27,312 nucleotides of DNA from DASYHS01 sp035998295 (lineage in GTDB: Bacteria > Pseudomonadota > Alphaproteobacteria > Azospirillales > Azospirillaceae): positions 1-27,312 of the forward strand of contig NZ_DASYHS010000132.1 of the NCBI RefSeq assembly GCF_035998295.1, given 5' to 3'. Shown here in pieces: positions 13,147-20,548 of the stretch. A model generated the notes under the pieces. That model ran no database searches and was not told the DNA's origin. It was given only the letters and a program-made list of their open reading frames with translations. The position numbers and the translations under genes are program-made. How positions within the stretch are numbered: the first letter of the stretch is position 1; each line of letters begins with the position of its first letter.

Positions 13147-14004
13147 TCAAAGACTGAAGCGTTCGCCGAGGTAGACCCGTCGTACATCCTTGTCGATGAC
13201 GATCTCCGATGGCCTACCCTCCATCAGTACCATACCGTCGTGAAGGATGTACGCCCGATCGACGATCTCCAGGGTCTCCCGGACGTTGTGGTCGGTGATC
13301 AGGACGCCGATCCCGCGGTCGCGCAGATGCCCGACCAGCTCGCGGATGTCGTTCACCGCGATCGGGTCGATGCCGGCGAGCGGTTCGTCGAGGAGGATGA
13401 AATGCGGATGGGAGGCGAGCGCCCGGGCGATCTCGACGCGCCGTCGCTCGCCGCCGGACAGCGCCAGCGCCGGAGTGCGCCGGAGATGCGTGATCGAAAA
13501 CTCGGCCAGCAGTTCGTCCAGCATCGCCTCGCGCGCGTCGCGGTCCCGCTCGACCAGCTCCAGCACCGCGCGGATGTTGTTCTCGACGGACATGCCCCGG
13601 AATATCGAGGCCTCCTGCGGCAGGTACCCGATTCCCAGCCGCGCCCGCCGGTACATCGGCAGGCTGGTGATGTCCTGGCCGTCGAGATGGATCGCCCCGT
13701 AGTCGGACGCGATCAGGCCGGTCATGATGTAGAAGCAGGTCGTCTTCCCGGCCCCGTTCGGCCCCAGGAGCCCGACGGCCTCGCCGCGCTGGACGCTGAC
13801 GCTGACGTCGCGCAGCACCGGGCGCCGCTTGTACTGCTTGCCGAGGTTGCTGGCGACGAGGCCGTCGTTGCTCGCGACCAGGCGCGCGGGCTCGCCGTCC
13901 TGGCCCGTGCCGCCCTGGCCCATGCTCCCCGGGCCCGTGCTCCCCGGACCCGCGCCCCGCGCCGCCCGCATCTCCGCTCCCCGCCCGTCCATCGTGCCGT
14001 TCAT
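13147..14004 (-). CDS. lptB: LPS export ABC transporter ATPase LptB, with long N-terminus
   Basis: The ATPase that powers LPS extraction from the inner membrane with LptF, LptG and LptC. At 285 residues it is about 40 longer than usual. Walker A is GPNGAGKTT at 81-89, the Q-loop YLPQEASIF, the signature LSGGERRRVEIARAL, Walker B FILLDEPLAGID and the H-switch ITDHNVRET. The extra N-terminus (1-~45) is Gly/Ser/Gln low complexity (GPGSTGPGSMGQGGTGQ), and LVASN occurs twice just before the normal start of the family. I keep ATG 14004 because it overlaps the lptA stop as ATGA, a classic coupling signal. Either the tail is real or the true start is internal, for example at Met28. Confidence 0.93.
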   Translation of the reverse strand: MNGTMDGRGAEMRAARGAGPGSTGPGSMGQGGTGQDGEPARLVASNDGLVASNLGKQYKRRPVLRDVSVSVQRGEAVGLLGPNGAGKTTCFYIMTGLIASDYGAIHLDGQDITSLPMYRRARLGIGYLPQEASIFRGMSVENNIRAVLELVERDRDAREAMLDELLAEFSITHLRRTPALALSGGERRRVEIARALASHPHFILLDEPLAGIDPIAVNDIRELVGHLRDRGIGVLITDHNVRETLEIVDRAYILHDGMVLMEGRPSEIVIDKDVRRVYLGERFSL

Positions 14005-14903
14005 TGCGCCCCGCCCTGCGTCGCGGGCCGGCTGCCCGGCACGCCCGCCGCCTCTCCCGGGATGAACAGTCCCTGCACGCGCCGCGGGCCGCTGTCGGCC
14101 AGGGTGACGAGGCGGCTGACCCCGGTCTTCATGTTCACTTCCGCCGAGTCGCCGTGGAGGTGGTTGCGGCCGCGGGTCAGGTCCACGTCGCCCGTCAGCG
14201 TCGCGATCTCCGTCCGCAGGTCGTAGACGCCGCTCTCCCCGCGCGCCACGTCCGTCGGCGTCGTGATCACGACGTTGCCCTGGGCATCGATCCTGCGCAT
14301 GTCCAGCGCGCCCGCGGGCGTCTCCTCGAACAGGCCGACCAGGACGTCGGCGTTGACGCGGTTGTCGCCGCGCAACGCGACCGCGTCCCCGCGGGCGACC
14401 GCGATGCGCTCGGCCTCCCAGTATTCGAGGCTGTCGCGCGCGGTCACCACGTCCGTCGGCGTCGTCAACTTCAGGCCGTCGCCGGTGACCACCGCCACCG
14501 TCCGGTCGATGTCGTACACCGCGCGGTCGCCTATGACCTCCTGCGTCGGCGTGGTGATGCGGACGTCGCCCTCGGCCGCCAGGCGCCATATCTCGGTGCC
14601 GCCCTGCGGCATCTCCCGGTAATAGGCGATCAGGACGTCGGCGGCGACGGTCAGGTCGCCGCGGCGGGCGACCGCGTCGCCGCGCGCGACATAGGCCTTC
14701 TGGTCCTGGTGCCATTCGATCGCGCCGGCGGCGTCGACCGCCACCGGCAGCCCTTCGCCCGTGTCGAGCGCCGCCCCGGACTGGGCGCCGGATTGGGCCC
14801 CGGACTGGGCGAAGGCCGCACCCGGGCCGACGGGCGCGCCGGCCAGGGCCGCGCCGAGCGCCGCCGCCGAGGTGATCCTTGCGACTGCGCGCCGGAGGTT
14901 CAA
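14001..14903 (-). CDS. lptA: LPS transport periplasmic protein LptA (OstA-like)
   Basis: A 300-residue periplasmic protein that bridges LptC and LptD and shields lipid A during transit. The start is TTG at 14903-14901, overlapping the lptC stop as TTGA, with GGGGG upstream. Residues 1-~33 are a signal peptide (basic MNLRRAVARI, then Ala/Gly/Leu-rich, probable cleavage AFA/QSG). A short SGAQ repeat follows. The rest is OstA-type beta-jellyroll repeats of the kind VARGDAVARRGDLTVAAD, VITTPTDVARGESGVYDL and VNADVLVGLFE, with many alternating polar residues. It is longer than E. coli LptA (about 185), as is common in alphaproteobacteria. Operon position between lptC and lptB supports the call. 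Confidence 0.93.
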   Translation of the reverse strand: MNLRRAVARITSAAALGAALAGAPVGPGAAFAQSGAQSGAQSGAALDTGEGLPVAVDAAGAIEWHQDQKAYVARGDAVARRGDLTVAADVLIAYYREMPQGGTEIWRLAAEGDVRITTPTQEVIGDRAVYDIDRTVAVVTGDGLKLTTPTDVVTARDSLEYWEAERIAVARGDAVALRGDNRVNADVLVGLFEETPAGALDMRRIDAQGNVVITTPTDVARGESGVYDLRTEIATLTGDVDLTRGRNHLHGDSAEVNMKTGVSRLVTLADSGPRRVQGLFIPGEAAGVPGSRPATQGGAQ

Positions 14904-15580
14904 GGCACACCCCCGCCCTTGCCGATGCCCGTGAGGTTCATCCGCGCGCGGCCGGTCACGACGATGCTGCGCCCGTTGTCGTAGAGCCGGAAGCCCTGGC
15001 CGAACAGCTCGCCGAGCGGCCCCTGGCCCGCGACGGGCCGGTCGCCCCAGGCGTTGCCCGCCTGCGTGTCCACATGGGCCTCCTCGGTCCGGAACTCGTA
15101 TCCCTGGTCCTGGAACAGGTCGACGTCGCCGAGCAGCAGCAGCTTCCCGGTCTCCTCGTTGTAGCGCCCGCGATCGGCCCGGATCGCGATCCATGAGCCG
15201 TCGTCGCGCGTCATCTCGGCCTCGGGCGACACCAGGTCGACCACGGAGGGCTCGCTGGTCGACCTGACGACGCGCTCGGCGACCACGGAGAAGGGCCTTG
15301 CGTCGCGGTCGCTGCCGAGATAGCGCGCCTTCACCATCTCGAGCCTGCCGTCGTCGCTGGCGCCCGCCGGCGACCGGACCTCCTGCAGGCGCGGCCAGGC
15401 GACCATCGCGGCGAGGATGCCCAGCGCCGCGAGCGGAAGCAGGAACTTCATGAGGTAGACGAACCGGCTGTAGGCGCGCCCCATGCTCGCGGCGGTGCGC
15501 CGGACGTCGCGCCAGGCGTCGCTCCCCCGCCGGCCCGCACGCCCGTCGCCGGGTCCTGTCCTGAGCGGCTCCACGGTCAT
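14900..15580 (-). CDS. lptC: LPS export protein LptC
   Basis: A 226-residue bitopic inner-membrane protein that passes LPS from LptBFG to LptA. The first ~42 residues are cytoplasmic and Arg-rich, then one membrane helix (FLLPLAALGILAAMVAWP, about 46-63), then a periplasmic beta-jellyroll domain with short strands such as DLVSPEAEMTRDDGSWIAI, KLLLLGDVDLFQDQGYEF and GRSIVVTGRARMNL. The ATG at 15580 is three bases after the kdsD stop. Its own stop overlaps the lptA TTG start. Family similarity is low at sequence level, but the single anchor plus position between kdsD and lptA makes the assignment firm. Confidence 0.9.
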   Translation of the reverse strand: MTVEPLRTGPGDGRAGRRGSDAWRDVRRTAASMGRAYSRFVYLMKFLLPLAALGILAAMVAWPRLQEVRSPAGASDDGRLEMVKARYLGSDRDARPFSVVAERVVRSTSEPSVVDLVSPEAEMTRDDGSWIAIRADRGRYNEETGKLLLLGDVDLFQDQGYEFRTEEAHVDTQAGNAWGDRPVAGQGPLGELFGQGFRLYDNGRSIVVTGRARMNLTGIGKGGGVP

Positions 15581-15583
15581 GGC

Positions 15584-16612
15584 TCAGGCCACCCCGGCCC
15601 GCAGGCAGTCGTGGATGTGGACGATGCCGATCGGCCGGCCCTCCTCCGTGACGAAGAGGCTGGTGATCGTGCGGCTGTTCATCAAGCCGAGCGCCTCCGC
15701 CGCGAGCGCGCCCGGGCGGATGGTCTTGGGGGCGGCCGTCATCACCGCGCCCGCCCGGCGGTCGAGCAGGCCCGGGTTCATGTGGCGCCGCAGGTCGCCG
15801 TCCGTGACGATCCCCAGCAGGCGGCCGCCGTCGTCGACGACGCCGACGCAGCCGAAGCTCTTCGCGGTCATGACCAGCAGGGCCTCCGCCATCGAGGCCT
15901 GCTCCGGCACGAGGGGGAGGGCCGCGCCCGAATGCATCACGTCGGCGACGCGCAGGAGCTTGCGCCCCAGCGACCCGCCGGGGTGGAACACCTGGAAGTC
16001 CGCGGCAGAGAACCCCCGGCGCTCCAGCAGCGCGACCGCGATCGCATCGCCCAGCGCCAGCATCATCGTGGTGGAGGTCGTCGGCGCGAGGCCGAGCGGA
16101 CAGGCCTCGGGACCCTGCGGGAGGAGCAGCGCCACGTCCGACTGCTCGGCGAGCGCCGAGCCGGAGCGGCGGGTGATGCCGACCAGCGGGATCGAGAATC
16201 GGCGGGTATAGGCGACGATGTCGGCCAGCTCGGCCGTGTCGCCGGAGTTGGAGAGGGCGATCACGGCATCGCCGCGGGTGATCATGCCGAGGTCGCCGTG
16301 GCTCGCCTCGCCGGGATGGACGAACATCGCGGGCGTGCCGGTCGAAGCCAGGGTGGCGGCGATCTTCCGGGCGATGTGGCCGCTCTTGCCCATGCCCGTC
16401 ACGACGGCGCGCCCGGATACGGCCGACAGCACGTCCAGCGCGCGCGAGAAGGCGCCGTCGAGGGAATCGGCGAGCGCGTGCAGCGCCGCCGCCTCCATGC
16501 GCAGGACCCGGTCGGCGGCCGCCCGGTCCCGGTCGGCGGCGTCGCGCGTCTGCCCGGCCTCCTCCCCGCGCGGGGGGGCGCACAGGGCCACGCGTTGTGC
16601 AAGCTCGTTCAC
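15584..16612 (-). CDS. kdsD: D-arabinose 5-phosphate isomerase KdsD/KpsF
   Basis: A 342-residue enzyme that converts ribulose-5-phosphate to arabinose-5-phosphate, the first step to Kdo of LPS. The SIS sugar-isomerase domain covers ~55-200 (VVTGMGKSGHIARKIAATL, FVHPGEASHGDLGMI, LSNSGDTAEL and the substrate loop PLGLAPTTSTTMML). Two CBS domains follow (~220-342: VMHSGAALPLVPEQASMAEA and AKSFGCVGVVDDGG, with GIVTDGDLRRHM), which may bind nucleotides. The start is GTG at 16612, with GGAG at 16627-16624 eleven bases before it. The first 25 residues are polar and poorly conserved, so a start further in is possible. It heads the LPS export genes, with lptC following by three bases. Confidence 0.95.
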   Translation of the reverse strand: MNELAQRVALCAPPRGEEAGQTRDAADRDRAAADRVLRMEAAALHALADSLDGAFSRALDVLSAVSGRAVVTGMGKSGHIARKIAATLASTGTPAMFVHPGEASHGDLGMITRGDAVIALSNSGDTAELADIVAYTRRFSIPLVGITRRSGSALAEQSDVALLLPQGPEACPLGLAPTTSTTMMLALGDAIAVALLERRGFSAADFQVFHPGGSLGRKLLRVADVMHSGAALPLVPEQASMAEALLVMTAKSFGCVGVVDDGGRLLGIVTDGDLRRHMNPGLLDRRAGAVMTAAPKTIRPGALAAEALGLMNSRTITSLFVTEEGRPIGIVHIHDCLRAGVA

Positions 16613-16623
16613 GGCGCGTCAAA

Positions 16624-16651
16624 CTCCATCAACCGCGGCTCCATCAACCGC
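16624..16651 (-). repeat. Direct repeat upstream of kdsD
   Basis: The 13-base unit CTCCATCAACCGC (plus-strand reading) occurs at 16624-16636 and 16639-16651, a 15-base period, between the candidate promoter and the GTG start of kdsD. On the coding strand each copy ends in GGAG, so both include a Shine-Dalgarno-like sequence. Confidence 0.85.
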
Positions 16652-16701
16652 AGCGGCCCCGCCGCGTCGGCGGTCCGCCATCAGGCGCGGGGATCGACGC
16701 A

Positions 16702-16730
16702 AGTATGCCGACGCCCCCCGGGTGAATCAA
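16702..16730 (-). promoter_or_regulatory. Candidate sigma-70 promoter for the kdsD-lpt operon
   Basis: On the minus strand TTGATT (16730-16725) and CATACT (16707-16702) are separated by exactly 17 bases, some 90 bases before the kdsD start. This is a good match for a GC-rich alphaproteobacterium. The rest of the rnd-kdsD spacer (16613-16800) holds only a loose 14-base direct repeat, CCATGCC-GCCG, at 16774-16801. Confidence 0.55.
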
Positions 16731-16800
16731 ACCGTATGGCTACCTCGAAGGCTCCATGACCGCGGCGAAGCGTCCATGCCAGCCGATCCATGCCGGCCGG

Positions 16801-17412
16801 TCAGTGCGCGAACAGGTCCGGCTCGTCCCACCCGCCCAGGTCCAGCTCCGCCCGGGTCGGCAGGAACCGGAAGCACTGCTCCGCCAGGTCCGTCCGCCCT
16901 TCGCGCGCGAGCATCACGTCCAGGCGGGCCCTGAGCTCGTGCAGGTGGAGCACGTCGGACGCCGCGTAGCGGAGCTGTTCCGGCGTCAGCTCCGCGCTGC
17001 CCCAGTCCGAGGACTGCTGCTGCTTGGAGAGGTCGATCCCCAGCAGGTCCCGGCACAGGTCCTTCAGGCCGTGCCGGTCCGTGAAGGTGCGCACCAGCTT
17101 CGAGGCCACCTTGGTGCAGTAGACCGGCGCGCACACCACGCCCAGATAGGCCTTGAGCACCGCGACGTCGAAGCGCGCGAAGTGGAACAGCTTCGTCACG
17201 CCGGGATCGGCCAGCAGCCGCTTCAGGTTCGGCGCGTCGTAGACGCCCGCGCGGAACTGGACCATGTGGCAATGGCCGTCGCCCGCCGACATCTGCACCA
17301 GGCAAAGCCGGTCGCGGGCCGGGTTCAGGCCCATGGTCTCCGTGTCGATCGCGACCGTCGGGCCGAAATAGACGTCGTCGGGAAGGTCGCCGTCGTGAAG
17401 GTCGATGGGCAA
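16801..17412 (-). CDS. RNase D-family 3'-5' exonuclease (exonuclease domain only)
   Basis: A 203-residue DEDDy exoribonuclease related to RNase D, which trims the 3' ends of tRNA and other small RNAs. Exo I is AIDTETMGL (Asp23, Glu25), Exo II FHFARFDVAVL (Asp82) and Exo III YAASDVLHL (Tyr149, Asp153). All the metal-binding and tyrosine positions are kept. It lacks the HRDC domains of E. coli Rnd (about 375 residues), a short form common in alphaproteobacteria. The start is TTG at 17412-17410 with AGGG at 17422-17419, six bases away. It lies 154 bases downstream of a tRNA-Leu gene on the same strand and could be read through from the tRNA promoter. Confidence 0.92.
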   Translation of the reverse strand: MPIDLHDGDLPDDVYFGPTVAIDTETMGLNPARDRLCLVQMSAGDGHCHMVQFRAGVYDAPNLKRLLADPGVTKLFHFARFDVAVLKAYLGVVCAPVYCTKVASKLVRTFTDRHGLKDLCRDLLGIDLSKQQQSSDWGSAELTPEQLRYAASDVLHLHELRARLDVMLAREGRTDLAEQCFRFLPTRAELDLGGWDEPDLFAH

Positions 17413-17566
17413 GGGGCACCCTGTCTCAATGCGAGCCTGTCCCGACGCGGGACGTCTCGGCTCGAGGGGCCGCCGGACCGGGGCTCACGTCCCGGCAATC
17501 GCCGCCACATGAGAAATCGGCGTGTTCCGATCGCGCCGGTTACGGGAGCGCGTCGCTCGGCCGATA

Positions 17567-17653
17567 TGGTGCCCAGGAGAAGACTCGAACTTCCACGGCA
17601 TTTCTGCCACAGGTACCTGAAACCTGCGCGTCTACCAATTCCGCCACCTGGGC
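17567..17653 (-). tRNA. tRNA-Leu(CAG)
   Basis: An 87-base class II tRNA on the minus strand, including an encoded CCA end. The acceptor stem is GCCCAGG/CCTGGGC followed by ACCA. The anticodon arm CAGGT-TTCAGGT-ACCTG puts CAG at positions 34-36, so it reads CUG leucine codons. The long variable arm (GTGGC...GCCGT) and the T-loop TTCGAGT are visible. It has its own strong promoter upstream and no obvious terminator. Confidence 0.95.
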
Positions 17654-17669
17654 ATTCCGGTGGGCCGGT

Positions 17670-17698
17670 TATGTAGCCCCGGCCCCTTCGGCTGTCAA
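17670..17698 (-). promoter_or_regulatory. Strong sigma-70 promoter of tRNA-Leu
   Basis: On the minus strand TTGACA (17698-17693) and TACATA (17675-17670) are exactly 17 bases apart. The -35 is perfect and the -10 differs from TATAAT at two positions. Transcription would begin about ten bases before the mature tRNA. Confidence 0.8.
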
Positions 17699-17781
17699 AT
17701 GTTTTCAGGGCTTCGCGGGCGCCGGCGACGCCACGCGGGCCTGCCGCCGAGGCTGGCCTGTCGCGCGCCGCTCCTATATAA

Positions 17782-17797
17782 GCACCGCCGACGGTGC
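17782..17797 (+). promoter_or_regulatory. Hairpin just after a TATATA -10-like box before the epimerase gene
   Basis: GCACCG at 17782-17787 and CGGTGC at 17792-17797 form a perfect six-base stem with loop CCGA. It begins two bases after TATATA at 17775-17780, a possible -10 element. No good -35 is visible 17 bases further up. The hairpin would be at the 5' end of the mRNA (stabiliser) or act as a small operator. Confidence 0.45.
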
Positions 17798-17821
17798 ATC
17801 AGTCTGGCCAGGAGATTTGGG

Positions 17822-18793
17822 ATGTCGTTTCGCTATCGGGTCGCCACGGTGTTCGGCGGTGCGGGCTTCATCGGCCGCCACCTCGTCCAGCGCCTGGCCA
17901 GGACCGGCACGATCGTCCGCGTCGCGACCCGAAACACGTCCCGCGCCAACTTCCTGCGCACCAACGGCACGGTCGGCCAGATCGTGCCGGTCCCCGTCAA
18001 CACCGCCGACGACGCCTCGGTCGCCGCTGCGGTCGGGGGCGCCGATTTCGTGATCAACCTGATCGGCATCCTGCACGAGGCGCGAAAGAACACCTTTGCC
18101 TCCGCCCAGGCCGAGCTTCCGGGCCGCCTCGGCCGCGCCGCCCGGGCTGCCGGGGCGCTTCGCGTCGTCCACGTCTCCGCGATCGGCGCCGACGCGGCCT
18201 CGCCCTCCGCCTACGCCCGCAGCAAGGCGGAGGGTGAGGCCGCCCTGCTCGACGCCTTTCCCGAGGCGACGATCCTCCGGCCCAGCGTCGTGTTCGGCCC
18301 CGAGGACGGCTTCTTCAACCGCTTCGCCTCGATGGCCTCGATCATGCCCGTCCTGCCGCTGATCGGCGGCGGACGGACGCGGTTCCAGCCCGTCTATGTC
18401 GGCGACGTCGCCGACGCGATCATGGCCGTGCTGAACGATCCCGCCACCCGCGGCAGGCTCTACGAGCTGGGCGGGCCGCGCGTCTACACCATGCGCGAGG
18501 TGATGGAGCTGGTGCTGCGCGAGACGCGCCGGCGGCGCCCCCTGGTGACGGTGCCGTGGCGGCTGGCCGAGGTCCTGGGCCGCGTCATGGGCGTCCTGCC
18601 GAACCCGCCCCTGACCGCCGACCAGGTCGAGCTGCTCAAGCGGGACAACGTCGTCTCCGCGGATGCCGCGACCCTGCGCGACCTCGGCATCACGCCGACC
18701 GCGGCCGAGGTCATACTGCCCACCTATTTCGACCGCTTCCGCATCGGCGGCCGGTTCGCCGACCAGCGCAGCACCGGCGGCGTCACCCACTAG
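17822..18793 (+). CDS. NDUFA9-like NAD(P)-binding epimerase, complex I-associated family
   Basis: A 323-residue atypical short-chain dehydrogenase of the group that includes the mitochondrial complex I subunit NDUFA9; bacterial members are often annotated as NAD-dependent epimerases. The Rossmann motif is VFGGAGFIGRHL (Gly12, Gly15, Gly18). The catalytic-type YxxxK is YARSK in the segment HVSAIGADAASPSAYARSK. Later motifs are PSVVFGPEDGFFNRFA and QPVYVGDVADAI. The C-terminus (VPWRLAEVLGRVMG to RFRIGGRFAD) is typical of the family. ATG 17822 has AGGAGA at 17810-17815. Its exact job in bacteria is not settled; a role in complex I assembly or quinone metabolism is a family-level guess. The plus-strand neighbours after it are gltD and gltB. 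Confidence 0.88.
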   Translation: MSFRYRVATVFGGAGFIGRHLVQRLARTGTIVRVATRNTSRANFLRTNGTVGQIVPVPVNTADDASVAAAVGGADFVINLIGILHEARKNTFASAQAELPGRLGRAARAAGALRVVHVSAIGADAASPSAYARSKAEGEAALLDAFPEATILRPSVVFGPEDGFFNRFASMASIMPVLPLIGGGRTRFQPVYVGDVADAIMAVLNDPATRGRLYELGGPRVYTMREVMELVLRETRRRRPLVTVPWRLAEVLGRVMGVLPNPPLTADQVELLKRDNVVSADAATLRDLGITPTAAEVILPTYFDRFRIGGRFADQRSTGGVTH

Positions 18794-18938
18794 GCACCGC
18801 TTCGGGGCCGCAGCAGGGGTCCCTTGGTTTCGCAAATTCATCCGATTGCGGATTTGTACGCGAACGGCAACTATCTCACACAGAACCAACCGCGCCCCGC
18901 GGGGTGCCCGACACCCTCCAGCTCCGCAATTTCATTAT

Positions 18939-18957
18939 AGGTCAGCATAGTTGACCT
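18939..18957 (+). promoter_or_regulatory. Inverted repeat in the gltD upstream region, possible operator
   Basis: AGGTCA at 18939-18944 and TGACCT at 18952-18957 are perfect arms with a seven-base spacer, in an AT-rich stretch about 120 bases before the gltD ATG and followed by TTTT. The size suits a dimeric regulator, perhaps Lrp- or LysR-like, at a glutamate synthase promoter. A weak terminator for the epimerase gene is the alternative. The rest of 18794-19076 also holds the palindrome CCCCGCGGGG at 18895-18904 and no ORF that I trust. Confidence 0.45.
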
Positions 18958-19076
18958 TTTGGCGATTTTTTGCTCGCAGAGAGCGCGAAACTCGGCTAAA
19001 CGATCTGGCAGACGGCAATCGTGGCCGTAGGACGGCCCGCGTCCGGGGCCGAAGACCAGTTGGGGGACTCGATCGA

Positions 19077-20525
19077 ATGGCGCACCGTATGCTCGGCTTC
19101 GTTCATACCGAGAAGCGCATGCCGGAGAAACGCACGGCCGACGACCGCCGTCGCGACTTCGACGAGATCTACGGCGAGTTCGACCATGCGGGCGCGCAGG
19201 AACAGGCGAACCGCTGCTCGCAGTGCGGCGTGCCGTTCTGCCAGGTGCACTGCCCGCTGCACAACAACATCCCGGACTGGCTGATGCTCACGGCGGAAGG
19301 CCGGCTGGAGGAGGCCTACGAGGTCTCCTCGGCGACCAACACCTTCCCGGAGATCTGCGGCCGCATCTGCCCGCAGGACCGCCTCTGCGAAGGCAACTGC
19401 ACGATCGAGCAGTCCCGCCACGGCACCGTGACCATCGGGTCGATCGAGAAGTACATCACCGACACGGCCTGGGAGAAGGGCTGGGTCAAGCCGCGCCGCC
19501 CCAGCCGCGAGCTGGACCGTTCGATCGGGATCGTCGGCGGCGGGCCCGCCGGGCTGGCGGCGGCGGAAATGCTGCGGGCCAAGGGCTACCGGGTCGAGGT
19601 CTACGACCGCTACGACCGCATCGGCGGCCTGATGACCTACGGCATTCCCGGCTTCAAGCTGGAGAAGCACATCGTCCAGCGCCGCGTCGACCAGCTCGTC
19701 GAGCAGGGCGTGCGCTTCCACGTCAATGCCGACGTCGGCGGCACCCTGCCCTTCGCCGAGCTGCGCGCGCGCCACGACGCGGTCCTGATCGCGACCGGCG
19801 TGTACAAGGCGCGCGACCTCCAGGCCCCCGGCAGCGGCCTCGACGGGATCGTGCCCGCCCTGGACTACCTGACCGCCAGCAACCGCGTCGGCCTCGGCGA
19901 CGTGGTGCCGGAATTCGAGAGCGGGCGCCTGAACGCCGCCGGCAAGAACGTCGTGGTGATCGGCGGCGGCGACACCGCCATGGACTGCGTGCGCACCGCC
20001 GTGCGCCAGGGTGCGGCCTCGGTGAAATGCCTCTACCGGCGCAACCGGGCCAACATGCCGGGCTCGCAGCGCGAAGTCGCCCACGCCGAGGAGGAGGGCG
20101 TCGAGTTCGTCTGGCAGTCGGCCCCGGAAGCCTTCCTCGGCGACCGCGCCGTCACCGCCGTGCGCGCGCAGCGCATCCATCTCGGCGTCGCCGACGCGAC
20201 CGGGCGCCAGACGCCCCAGGTGATCGACGGATCCCGGTTCACGATCGACGCCGAGCTGGTGATCAAGGCCCTGGGGTTCGACCCGGAGGACCTGCCCGGC
20301 CTGTTCGGCGAGCCGGACCTGAAGGTGTCGCGCTGGGGCACGATCGGCATCGACTTCCGCAGCATGATGACGAGCCTGGACGGCGTGTTCGCGGCCGGCG
20401 ACATCGTGCGCGGCGCGAGCCTCGTGGTGTGGGCGATCCGCGACGGGCGGGACGCGGCCGAGCGCATCCATGCCTACCTGACCAGCAAGGCCGCCGCCGA
20501 GGCGCCGGCCGTCGCTGCCGAGTGA
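19077..20525 (+). CDS. gltD: Glutamate synthase (NADPH) small subunit GltD
   Basis: The 482-residue beta subunit of GOGAT, which passes electrons from NADPH through FAD and iron-sulfur clusters to GltB. The N-terminus has the two cysteine sets for 4Fe-4S clusters: Cys47, 50, 55, 59 and Cys94, 98, 104, 108. The FAD-binding motif is GIVGGGPAGLAAAE (154-159), the NADPH motif VVVIGGGDTAMD, and a late FAD contact is GVFAAGDIVRGASL. The start ATG 19077 has GGGGGA at 19062-19067 and gives MAHRMLGFVHTEKRMP, matching the Azospirillum N-terminus as I recall it; Met5 is an alternative. An upstream ATG at 18951 would run through the operator-like repeat. gltB follows after 23 bases. Confidence 0.97.
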   Translation: MAHRMLGFVHTEKRMPEKRTADDRRRDFDEIYGEFDHAGAQEQANRCSQCGVPFCQVHCPLHNNIPDWLMLTAEGRLEEAYEVSSATNTFPEICGRICPQDRLCEGNCTIEQSRHGTVTIGSIEKYITDTAWEKGWVKPRRPSRELDRSIGIVGGGPAGLAAAEMLRAKGYRVEVYDRYDRIGGLMTYGIPGFKLEKHIVQRRVDQLVEQGVRFHVNADVGGTLPFAELRARHDAVLIATGVYKARDLQAPGSGLDGIVPALDYLTASNRVGLGDVVPEFESGRLNAAGKNVVVIGGGDTAMDCVRTAVRQGAASVKCLYRRNRANMPGSQREVAHAEEEGVEFVWQSAPEAFLGDRAVTAVRAQRIHLGVADATGRQTPQVIDGSRFTIDAELVIKALGFDPEDLPGLFGEPDLKVSRWGTIGIDFRSMMTSLDGVFAAGDIVRGASLVVWAIRDGRDAAERIHAYLTSKAAAEAPAVAAE

Positions 20526-20548
20526 CGACGGGCGGAAGGAATACGACC

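Noticed and set aside
17567..17653. Integration site at the tRNA-Leu gene
   Set aside because: No integrase, no direct repeat of the tRNA 3' end and no foreign-looking DNA next to it.
18961..18974. Sigma-54-like sequence GGCGATTTTTTGCT before gltD
   Set aside because: GG and GC are separated by nine bases; sigma-54 promoters need ten, and one base off usually abolishes function. It was tempting because rpoN is nearby.
18951..19076. Upstream start for gltD at 18951 (42 more residues)
   Set aside because: The added residues are Arg-rich and not conserved, and the start falls within the inverted repeat. ATG 19077 has a better ribosome site.
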